From positions 83,027-109,480 of the forward strand of contig DAVD01000019.1 of assembly GCA_002505405.1 (NCBI GenBank): 26,454 nucleotides of DNA, in the 5' to 3' direction. The position numbers were made by a program, and so were the translations under genes. Position 1 is the stretch's first letter. The number at the start of each line of letters is the position of its first letter. The notes beneath the pieces are model-generated. The model was given only the letters and a program-made list of their open reading frames with translations. It was not told the origin of the DNA and did not search any database. Positions 15,677 to 23,438 of the stretch are shown here, piece by piece. Origin of the DNA: Candidatus Poseidonia alphae. Its GTDB lineage: Archaea; Thermoplasmatota; Poseidoniia; Poseidoniales; Poseidoniaceae.

Positions 15677-16726
15677 TTGATTGAACATCGCAGTGGAGGT
15701 CACATCACCCTCTTGTTTTCAATTGACAAGACGCCTCGTTTGCCCCGCTCACAAGGAAGTCTTGGGGCTGGCTTTACCATTCTCCATGGCGTCATTATCA
15801 AAGCACGTCTTGTGCAAAGTGAACACCCCTCCTCAGAACCTCAAGCCGGGAGTCAACCTGAAGGAAAACAACCTCATGCTGAAAACGCTCAAGTTCACCT
15901 GAGCATCACGGACGCAAGCGGCCGGGCTGTAGAGGACTCCAACCTGTATCTTGACTTGATTCAAGGGTGCAGAGAAGCGACTTTGCTACGACCTCATGAA
16001 GGTCTTGAAGCCGAAATCAGTATTGAATGCCCTCTCAGCCAGGGGTTTGGTATGTCCGCAGCAGGACTGATGGCGATGGGAAATGTTCTCCATCGGTTAA
16101 CAGGCCGTGGGCGTTTGAATCAATATTACAAAATCGCTCACAGGATTGAGCGCCAGCACGGCTCAGGGCTTGGCGACGTACTGGGAGCCTCTGTTGGCGG
16201 TGTCGAATTACGATTGCAACCAGGAGCGCCTGGATGGCCAGGTCAGGCCGTAAGTTTCGCGGCTGACATTCCAGTGTTGCTTGTTTGGGATGGAGGAAGT
16301 GCGAAACACACGTCCGATTACATCGACAATCCAGAATGGCAGCGCTCCATAACCCAAGCAGGAATGTCATGCATGGAAACGCTGCGAGTTGGCGAATGGG
16401 GGAACGGAAGATGGAAGGATTTGCTTCAACAATCGCAACAATTTGCTCAACAATCCGGTATGATGGACGAGGCGGTCCGAGCAGAGCTGCACAGAAAGGT
16501 CGCCACCACTTTGGTTGAGATGGAACTTCAAGGCCGTCTTGCTGTTCGATTGTGCATGTTGGGGACGTCCGTAGCAGTCCTGCCCCGAACGTTGGAAGAT
16601 GTGCCTGACACCGAAGAATATGAGCGGCTTGCAGCGCTTCTCCAAGAGGCTGGAAGGGGCGTATTGCTTACCGGTGTTGCCCCAATGACTACGACTCGTC
16701 AAAAGCAGAGAGATCAAGAGGACTAG
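15677..16726 (+). CDS. Archaeal pantoate kinase (GHMP superfamily)
   Basis: The 349-residue protein resembles archaeal pantoate kinase, which phosphorylates pantoate for coenzyme A synthesis together with phosphopantothenate synthetase. It has SGGHITLLFSID and GSLGAGFTI near the N-terminus (6-35) and the GHMP ATP-binding motif PLSQGFGMSAAGL (119-131). The likely start is TTG at 15677: an in-frame TAA lies just upstream, no ATG precedes the conserved N-terminus, and AGGGTGAG lies four bases upstream. Residues 47-72 form a polar, low-complexity insert that I would not expect in the family. The 3' end overlaps the convergent TPD nuclease gene by 38 bp. It sits 59 bp after rpoD and may share its transcript. 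Confidence 0.85.
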   Translation: MIEHRSGGHITLLFSIDKTPRLPRSQGSLGAGFTILHGVIIKARLVQSEHPSSEPQAGSQPEGKQPHAENAQVHLSITDASGRAVEDSNLYLDLIQGCREATLLRPHEGLEAEISIECPLSQGFGMSAAGLMAMGNVLHRLTGRGRLNQYYKIAHRIERQHGSGLGDVLGASVGGVELRLQPGAPGWPGQAVSFAADIPVLLVWDGGSAKHTSDYIDNPEWQRSITQAGMSCMETLRVGEWGNGRWKDLLQQSQQFAQQSGMMDEAVRAELHRKVATTLVEMELQGRLAVRLCMLGTSVAVLPRTLEDVPDTEEYERLAALLQEAGRGVLLTGVAPMTTTRQKQRDQED

Positions 16727-17723
16727 CATCCAGCATTGTTACGCCAGGGATGTAGAGGTTTTCAGAAAATCCATGTCGGTAAACAATAGCACCGCTTCCC
16801 CACTCATCGATGTATCGAAGCATCTGCTTCTTGGTTTTCTTTCGTTGAAAGTCAACGTCACCGCCATAGAAGTGTTTTGCATCAATCCAGGCAACTGGCC
16901 GGCCATTGATAATGACATGATCCAAGAACAACAAGTCAGGAGTGCGAATGGGTCGGCCATGCTCAGCCATCTGTTCCGCAACCATCTCGGGTTGGCGTCG
17001 AATTCGAACTCCTTGAGCCTCAAACCAGTCAGCGAGGATGTCTTCAAACAAATCGGCTCTCACCTGAGTCTCTGATTGGTCTACATTTGAAACTCTGTCC
17101 GCTGCTTCTGCTGACTCAAACTCGTCTTGTTCTCGTTGCTTCATTGATGTGGGTGAACGAAGGCTTTCCTTGATCTTCTTTTTCGACCAGCCGTTGGCTT
17201 CCAGTACAACGCGAAAGACGTTCATGGGTGGGAAATCAAAATCCTTGGACAGTTCTACAATCGTGGTACCTTCCCTGTATTTTGCAGCCATTTTCTTGGC
17301 TTTGGACTTCAATTTACCGTGAGAATAAACCGTCTTTTGTTGAAGGAGAGCGGAGCGGAGTGAAAGTGCCTGGTCAAGGGACATGTTCTGCCCTTCAACA
17401 AAGACCGCAATCTCCTCCAATCGTTCGTCTTCAACCCATCCAAATTCCCCACGGCGCATAACCGCTCCAGCCACTTGCTCTTCTGATGCGAGCGGGACGG
17501 GGGACAACGTCCAATCAAAGGAGAATGTCCGAGGCTCTTCCATTTCAGTGGGAAATCCCATCGGGGATGGCTTGGATGAAAAGCGTTGATTTGCCTTCCC
17601 ATCCATTGTTTTTACTTCGGAGAGATGCCGTTCTTCAAGTGCAGATTTACGGGTACTTCCGTATCTCTTTTTTTGGTTGGAACGGTGCGGTGACCGTCGA
17701 TCCCGAGAACCTTGACGACCCAT
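16689..17723 (-). CDS. TPD/CDIN1 (C15orf41)-family putative nuclease
   Basis: The 344-residue protein matches the TPD-motif family shared by archaea and eukaryotes, the latter known as CDIN1/C15orf41. A PD-(D/E)XK-like core is visible at the C-terminus: E227 in ADLFEDIL, the signature RTPDLLF (260-266, D263), and AWIDAKHFYGG (278-288) with D281 and K283 as the likely catalytic pair. Residues about 100-185 are helical and resemble helix-turn-helix DNA-binding segments, with a DFDFPPMNVFRVVLE stretch as in the family. The basic N-terminal ~55 residues may be disordered; the ATG at 17723 has GGAGG three bases upstream, while M40 or M55 are alternatives. The archaeal function is unknown. It is divergent from the large surface protein gene. 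Confidence 0.82.
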   Translation of the reverse strand: MGRQGSRDRRSPHRSNQKKRYGSTRKSALEERHLSEVKTMDGKANQRFSSKPSPMGFPTEMEEPRTFSFDWTLSPVPLASEEQVAGAVMRRGEFGWVEDERLEEIAVFVEGQNMSLDQALSLRSALLQQKTVYSHGKLKSKAKKMAAKYREGTTIVELSKDFDFPPMNVFRVVLEANGWSKKKIKESLRSPTSMKQREQDEFESAEAADRVSNVDQSETQVRADLFEDILADWFEAQGVRIRRQPEMVAEQMAEHGRPIRTPDLLFLDHVIINGRPVAWIDAKHFYGGDVDFQRKKTKKQMLRYIDEWGSGAIVYRHGFSENLYIPGVTMLDASPLDLSAFDES

Positions 17724-17770
17724 GAACCTCCATCAACGGCGACACTCCTTGAAACCTCGCCTATCCTGAT

Positions 17771-17778
17771 GTAAATAC
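17771..17778 (+). promoter_or_regulatory. TATA-like box for the TSP3 surface protein gene
   Basis: GTAAATAC is centred about 23-24 bases upstream of the ATG at 17798, in a divergent spacer of only 74 bp. There is no Shine-Dalgarno site, so leaderless transcription is likely. Confidence 0.45.
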
Positions 17779-17797
17779 CGCAACGCGAGGGGTTCTT

Positions 17798-20494
17798 ATG
17801 GAAGACGCTCCTGCTAAGATCATGCTCTTCCGTGCTCTAACGCCTCTTGTGGTGGCTTTTTTGCTCACCGTAAGCGCTATCCCCCCCGGAAATACGTCCG
17901 AAGAACCTGAACGTCTCGAGATGGAAGTTATCTTGAATTCTACCGGAAACAACAGCACTGCTGGATGGATGGTCGGTGCTGGAGGGGAAAGCATTGAACG
18001 GATTGGAGGCATGATCTCCCTCGAAAACGGTCAATTCTTGGTCACAGGTTCTTTTGAATCAAGCATTGAGTTCCATGGTGATGTCGAAGGCTATGCAAGC
18101 AATGACAGCGAATTTGGAGAAGATTTCTATCTCGCGTGGATCAACGAAAACGGTACTTGGAACAGAACCCTATCTGGGGGCAGTTCTGGCCTTGATGTGA
18201 TCAGTCATTCAGCCATGCTCGCCGATGGAACGATTATCATTGCTGGAGTTTACTGCGGTTTAACCTATCAGGAAACCTGCAACATGACATTGGGCCAGTT
18301 GAATCCACTGCAAACCACCGAATCAAATCTGGGTGGTATTTTTGTCGCAGCTCTGAGCCAGGAGGGCGATTGGTTATGGGCAAGTTCAATCGCCAACGAA
18401 CATGAGATTTTCGTGATGGACCTCATGGTAACACAAAGCAATCAAATCCATCTGGCAATCAATTACAGAGGCTCTGTTGAGGTGGAAAGTGGAACCATCG
18501 TTGGGGGAGAAATCGAACAAGCAGCTGTTGTTGTTCACGATTCTACCGGCCTGGTCATCGCACACCATTCGACCTTGTCCTCAGGTCCCATAGAATCCAT
18601 TGGGTGCCTTTGTGAAGATGGCTTTGGTTCAACATATTTTGCATTGAACTTTGAACAATTCATTGCGTTCGATGATTTTGTAGCCTCCAATAACGGTTCA
18701 ACGGACATCGTCGTCGCCCATTATGGAGTCGACGGATGGCTTTGGGCAAACAGCGCAGGCGGAGAAGGCGATGAAACATTGGCGGATTGTATTGGGTTGG
18801 CTAACGGCGGACTGCGAGTGGTAGGAGATTTTAATCAACAAATGATGTTTGACAACCTGTCTACATCGATACCGCAATGGTATGATTTCTTCGACGCTAC
18901 CATGAACGGTGATGGAGCGTGGACTTCCGCAGACTCGTTTGGAGGAAACGGTGCAGAACACGCAGTAGGATTGAAACTAACTCCTCAGGGAGATGCAATT
19001 ATTCTTGGATCCATGACTGGAAGTTTTCAATTGGGAGACGATGTATTGGTTGACCAAGACGGTTACAACGATGGAGAACATTACGACATGTTTCTTGCAC
19101 AAAGGTTAGCCAACGGTTCTTGGGACTGGGCTATTTCTGCAGGTGGTCCAGGAAACGACTTGGCCGTTGAACTGGCTTTCAACGCCGATGGCTCTCCCGT
19201 TGTCGGATTTATCTCCAATGCTGATGCTGTTATCATCACCCATGAATTTGACCAACGCAATTCCTACGACATGGGAGTTTGGATGTACGTTACTGACCTT
19301 GATGCCGATGGTGTTCTCGATGGAAAGGACAATTGCCCTAAATTAGCGAATACGGATCAGGCCAATTTTGACTTGGATGTCTTTGGTGACCTCTGTGATG
19401 ATGACGATGATAACGATGGAAAACCGGACTTGGAAGACGATTGTGATTTGAGTTTTGTTGGTTGGTTAAGCAATTCAATTACCGACCACGATGACGATGG
19501 CTGCCGTGATGCAACAGAGGATTATGACGATGATGCTGATGGGATTTTTGATAGCAATGACCTCTGCCCCAGAGGTCCAGTTGGATGGGTTTCTACTCTT
19601 GAGAACGACGTTGAAAGCGATGGATGTTCAGATGAAGACCTCGATGAGGACGGATTTGTCGACCAATTGGACAACTGTCCAACTTTAGCAAATCCAACCC
19701 AAGCGGACCTTGATGGTGACGGAACAGGCGACCCGTGTGATGATGACAAAGACGGGGATGGAATCAGCATCCCTGCCGATACTTGCCCTAACGACCTCGA
19801 GCCATGGACCTCAACCCTCACCAACGATTACGACCGAGACGGATGCATGGACGCGACGATGGATGAGGACGATGACAATGACGGAGTCAAGGACCCCTTC
19901 GACGCTTGTTTACTGGGAGAAAAAGGATGGTTCCTTGGTGGCTCTACAGTCGACCATGATGAAGACGGCTGTCTCGATAGTACTGAGGACGATGATGACG
20001 ATAACGATGGATTCAAAGACCCTATTGACCGATGCCCCAAGGGAATCATTGGACTATCAGGAACGGGCCAAGACGTGGACGGGGACGGGTGTATCGATTC
20101 CGTAGAGGACGATGATGATGACCAAGATGGAGTCCTCGATGTCCTCGATGGTTGTCCACTCACCAAAACCACCGAAACTGCAAACCTCAACGGATGCAGT
20201 CAGTACCAACTCGATGATGACGACGACGGAGTGAGTAATGCTTACGACTTCTGTCTTAATACTGGTTTAGGAAATGTGGTTGATGTTCGTGGATGTACCG
20301 TCGATTTAGATGGAGCATCGGGGGAAACCGACGGTAATGGAATCAGCTTGACAACGGTCATGTTCCTCCTTGCCGCAGCACTTGGTGGATGGGCGCTGGT
20401 CACAACCATGCGTCGGCCTGAACTTCCACCCCTACCGCCTAAGCGCCCCCAGGACATTGCAATCCCTTCCTCTAGGGACAATGAAAGCGAGTGA
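17798..20494 (+). CDS. Large secreted, membrane-anchored surface protein: beta-propeller-like repeats plus thrombospondin type 3 repeats
   Basis: The 898-residue protein has an N-terminal signal peptide (hydrophobic core about 12-29). Residues about 55-495 hold five or six SBBP-like repeats, each with a GG-containing start, a D/NG turn and a V-x-G-S/D-F motif, as seen at 61-95 and around GGEGDETLADCIGLANGG. Residues about 500-840 are aspartate-rich thrombospondin type 3 calcium-binding repeats (DxDxDG with NCP or CP cysteines). A single C-terminal membrane helix (850-871) is followed by a short basic and proline-rich tail. It is therefore probably displayed on the cell surface, rigidified by calcium. 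Ligand and role are unknown; adhesion or polymer binding is a guess. Its stop codon directly abuts that of leuS. Confidence 0.85.
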   Translation: MEDAPAKIMLFRALTPLVVAFLLTVSAIPPGNTSEEPERLEMEVILNSTGNNSTAGWMVGAGGESIERIGGMISLENGQFLVTGSFESSIEFHGDVEGYASNDSEFGEDFYLAWINENGTWNRTLSGGSSGLDVISHSAMLADGTIIIAGVYCGLTYQETCNMTLGQLNPLQTTESNLGGIFVAALSQEGDWLWASSIANEHEIFVMDLMVTQSNQIHLAINYRGSVEVESGTIVGGEIEQAAVVVHDSTGLVIAHHSTLSSGPIESIGCLCEDGFGSTYFALNFEQFIAFDDFVASNNGSTDIVVAHYGVDGWLWANSAGGEGDETLADCIGLANGGLRVVGDFNQQMMFDNLSTSIPQWYDFFDATMNGDGAWTSADSFGGNGAEHAVGLKLTPQGDAIILGSMTGSFQLGDDVLVDQDGYNDGEHYDMFLAQRLANGSWDWAISAGGPGNDLAVELAFNADGSPVVGFISNADAVIITHEFDQRNSYDMGVWMYVTDLDADGVLDGKDNCPKLANTDQANFDLDVFGDLCDDDDDNDGKPDLEDDCDLSFVGWLSNSITDHDDDGCRDATEDYDDDADGIFDSNDLCPRGPVGWVSTLENDVESDGCSDEDLDEDGFVDQLDNCPTLANPTQADLDGDGTGDPCDDDKDGDGISIPADTCPNDLEPWTSTLTNDYDRDGCMDATMDEDDDNDGVKDPFDACLLGEKGWFLGGSTVDHDEDGCLDSTEDDDDDNDGFKDPIDRCPKGIIGLSGTGQDVDGDGCIDSVEDDDDDQDGVLDVLDGCPLTKTTETANLNGCSQYQLDDDDDGVSNAYDFCLNTGLGNVVDVRGCTVDLDGASGETDGNGISLTTVMFLLAAALGGWALVTTMRRPELPPLPPKRPQDIAIPSSRDNESE
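19291..20262 (+). repeat. Coding repeat region: thrombospondin type 3 / Asp-rich calcium-binding repeats
   Basis: This stretch of the surface protein gene is built from degenerate repeats rich in GAT/GAC codons with phrases such as gatgatgacgat. They encode DxDxDG calcium loops separated by CP-containing turns. About nine units can be distinguished by their cysteine-proline spacing, alternating with spacers of about 20 residues that often contain a GW pair. The DNA low complexity could support recombination between units. Confidence 0.75.
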
Positions 20495-23320
20495 TCAAGC
20501 GTAAACAATAGCGGGAGAAAGGGGCATCGCCGAGCCTGCTCGCTCGGTGTTGTCGTCCTCGCTCTCGCCTTCAACCACCACTACAGATTCCAGTCCCAAA
20601 TCAGATGCAATGAATGCCGATGCTGCTTCAAGAACATTCTTTTCATCAAGTGAAGAGAGAATCACCTGACGTGATTCATCGTCCCACTTGAACACTTGAG
20701 GAAGCATTTTCTTTCCCCAGAAGCCGATCATTTCGCCTTTTCGCTCTCCTTGCGCCATCGCCATTTGAGCCAGAATCGGTACGAATTGTTTGGGGTGGCC
20801 CCCTTCAGAGATGAATTCAAGTGCGGAGCGGGCCATTTCCCTTTTCCACGATGGTGAAAGGACCACCGTTGCAGATTTTGCCGGGCCGCCCAAGTGGCGT
20901 TCTGCGATGTTCTGAACCTTCCGGGCTTGTTCCAAGAAATCACGGATGTATTGCTCGCCAGCGAGGATGAGATGTTCGTCGTCGCTTACGGGCACCGGTG
21001 ATTGAAGGTGGCTGTTGGCTGCGAAGGATTCACTGCGTTGCAAGCCCGCCCACCATTCCTCAGCTATATGCGGAGTTGAGACTGAAATCATTTGAGCCCA
21101 CTGCGGCAAAATTTCAGCAGCCACTTCAGAATTTCCTCCACCCCGACGAACGTACCAATTGATGTCCTTGATGATTTCATAATGGGAGAGTTCCACCGCA
21201 CGGCGTAAATCGTAAGTGTCCATGGCATCAATAAATTCGTGAACTCGCTTCTTGAAACGTGCTACCAGCCAAGCGTCCATCGAACTTGCTTCACCCTTCC
21301 ACTCACTAAGTTGCTCAGGCATGGCTTGCAGTTGGAGCATGACTCGATGATTGGCTTCCAGTGCAGCATCTGACCAATCCATTCCAGCGGTTGGGTTGGC
21401 TGCAAAGAGGATGAAGAGGCGGACCGTGTCTGCGCCATACAACTCAACCATGGCTTCTGGAGAGACGGTGTTACCGGTAGATTTGCTCATCTTGGCTGAA
21501 CGCTCGGTCAATGGCTGATTGCAATGCGGGCACGGTGACCCCGCAAGGTCAACGGTATGCGTAACGCTGCACGAGGCGCAATAAGGAGCGGATTTGTTGA
21601 CCATTCCTTGACAGAGCAATTCCTTGAACGGTTCGTCTACACTCGTCAGGCCAAGGTCTCGCAGCGCTTTGGTCATGAACCGGGCATAAATCAAGTGCAT
21701 CTGAGCGTGTTCAATACCACCGCAGTAGAAATCAACCATCATCCATTGGTCGGCCAGAGATTTCTCAAAACAAACATCATCGTTGAGAGCATCGGTATAG
21801 CGCAGGAAATACCACGATGAATCCATGAATGTGTCCATTGTATCGGTCTCCCTACGAGCCTGAACTCCGCATGTTGGGCATGGCGCATGAATGAACGATT
21901 TTGATGTCTCAAGGGGGTTGCCCTGTCCGAAGACAACATCCCGTGGAAGTTCAACGGGGAGGTCTTGTTCCGGTACTGGAACGGCTCCACAAGCATCGCA
22001 GTGGATGATCGGAATTGGAGTTCCCCAGTATCGCTGACGGGAAACCAACCACGGGCGTATTTTCCAGTTGACCCTGCGAAGACCCATGTTCTTGGATTCG
22101 AGTGCCTCACATATTGCGTTACGAGCGTCTTGGCCATACAACCCATCAAAGCCTTCTAAACCGGAGTTGACCATCCATCCATCGTCGACTTCAGCTGCGT
22201 CGATTGGAGCTTCGCTGTCTCCCCCTTCGTTCATCACCAAGACCCGCTTGATGGGGATCTCAAACACTTTTGCGAAATCGTGGTCGCGTTCATCGTGGCC
22301 AGGAACGGCCATGACGGCGCCTGTTCCATAGGTGGCGATGACAAAATTACCAAACCAGATTGGAACCTCTTCTCCAGTCAAAGGATGGATTGCAAATCGG
22401 CCAGAAAAGACTCCTTTCTTTTTGTTCATGTTCTTGATTCGATCGAATTCAGACATGTTGACAACTTCGTCGTGAAGAATCTTCCAGTCCGCTTCATGTT
22501 CACTGCCCTCAACAAGTTGTTGTGAAAGAGGGTGTTCGGGGGCAAAAGTGACGAAGGTCGCTCCAAAAAGGGTATCAGGGCGTGTGGTAAAGACTTCAAA
22601 CGTCAGGTCAGAATCAACCACTTGAAACGTGATGTCTGCACCTTCCGACCTGCCCAACCAATCGCGTTGAAGGGACTTCACGTGGTCTGGAAATTTGATC
22701 GAATCCAAACCGTCAAGCAATTCTTGTGCATACGAAGGCAGGTCGATGAACCATTGACTCATTCCCTTTTGCTCAACGGGACCATTGCATCGCCAGCATC
22801 GCCCGGCTTTGACCTGCTCATTAGCGAGAACCGTGTTGCATGATTCACACCAGTTCACCGGTGCGAATTCTCGTTTTGCAAGGCCGCTTTCAAAGAATTT
22901 TGTGAAAAACCATTGATTCCACTTGTAATAACGTGGGTCGTGACTCTTCAAGGTTCGGCTCCAGTCGTAGGAGAATCCCATTCGCTTAATTTGCTGCGTG
23001 ATGGAAGCCATGTTTCGCTCGGTAATATCGTGGGGGTGGCCTCCTTCAGACATCGCTGCGTTTTCCGCTGGCATCCCGAAGGAATCGAAACCCATTGGGT
23101 AGAGAACCTCAAAGCCCATCATTCGCTTGTAACGAGCGACTGCATCACCTATCGAGTAATTTCTCACGTGACCCATATGCATTTTCCCAGATGGGTACGG
23201 ATACATTTCCAGACAATAGAATTTTGGCTTTTCTCCTGTAATATCCGCCTTAAACAGGTCTGCATCGGCCCATTTCTTCTGCCAGGCGACTTCGTCCACG
23301 GGAAGCATTTCACTTGACAT
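20495..23320 (-). CDS. leuS: Leucyl-tRNA synthetase, bacterial type
   Basis: The 941-residue class I synthetase attaches leucine to tRNA-Leu. The HIGH motif appears as PYPSGKMHMGHVRNYS (H48, H51), the KMSKS motif is exact at 610-614, and the editing domain carries TTRPDTLFGATFVTFAPEHP. Zinc-binding cysteine pairs are seen in CWRCNG, CDACG, CPTCG and CASC/CPHC segments. The HMGHVRNYS form, and the linear order of domains as far as I can judge it, are those of bacterial LeuRS rather than archaeal LeuRS, so the gene was probably acquired laterally or shares the haloarchaeal-type origin. The start is supported by GGTGA six bases upstream. The 118 bp upstream (23321-23438) contain no other gene. 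The tail-to-tail partner is the TSP3 gene. Confidence 0.93.
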   Translation of the reverse strand: MSSEMLPVDEVAWQKKWADADLFKADITGEKPKFYCLEMYPYPSGKMHMGHVRNYSIGDAVARYKRMMGFEVLYPMGFDSFGMPAENAAMSEGGHPHDITERNMASITQQIKRMGFSYDWSRTLKSHDPRYYKWNQWFFTKFFESGLAKREFAPVNWCESCNTVLANEQVKAGRCWRCNGPVEQKGMSQWFIDLPSYAQELLDGLDSIKFPDHVKSLQRDWLGRSEGADITFQVVDSDLTFEVFTTRPDTLFGATFVTFAPEHPLSQQLVEGSEHEADWKILHDEVVNMSEFDRIKNMNKKKGVFSGRFAIHPLTGEEVPIWFGNFVIATYGTGAVMAVPGHDERDHDFAKVFEIPIKRVLVMNEGGDSEAPIDAAEVDDGWMVNSGLEGFDGLYGQDARNAICEALESKNMGLRRVNWKIRPWLVSRQRYWGTPIPIIHCDACGAVPVPEQDLPVELPRDVVFGQGNPLETSKSFIHAPCPTCGVQARRETDTMDTFMDSSWYFLRYTDALNDDVCFEKSLADQWMMVDFYCGGIEHAQMHLIYARFMTKALRDLGLTSVDEPFKELLCQGMVNKSAPYCASCSVTHTVDLAGSPCPHCNQPLTERSAKMSKSTGNTVSPEAMVELYGADTVRLFILFAANPTAGMDWSDAALEANHRVMLQLQAMPEQLSEWKGEASSMDAWLVARFKKRVHEFIDAMDTYDLRRAVELSHYEIIKDINWYVRRGGGNSEVAAEILPQWAQMISVSTPHIAEEWWAGLQRSESFAANSHLQSPVPVSDDEHLILAGEQYIRDFLEQARKVQNIAERHLGGPAKSATVVLSPSWKREMARSALEFISEGGHPKQFVPILAQMAMAQGERKGEMIGFWGKKMLPQVFKWDDESRQVILSSLDEKNVLEAASAFIASDLGLESVVVVEGESEDDNTERAGSAMPLSPAIVYA

Positions 23321-23438
23321 TCGTGTTCACCGCCCACTGGACGATTTTGGCCAGCCGCCTTCACGCTATCAATTCCCCGCTCCTCAGATGCGAAAAGGAC
23401 GGATTCAGATTGAGCCCTTCATATGCGAATGCATTGAG

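Noticed and set aside
19291..20262. Possible CRISPR or tandem DNA satellite
   Set aside because: The repetitive look comes from Asp codons in degenerate TSP3 protein repeats; units differ in sequence and there are no constant repeats with unique spacers.
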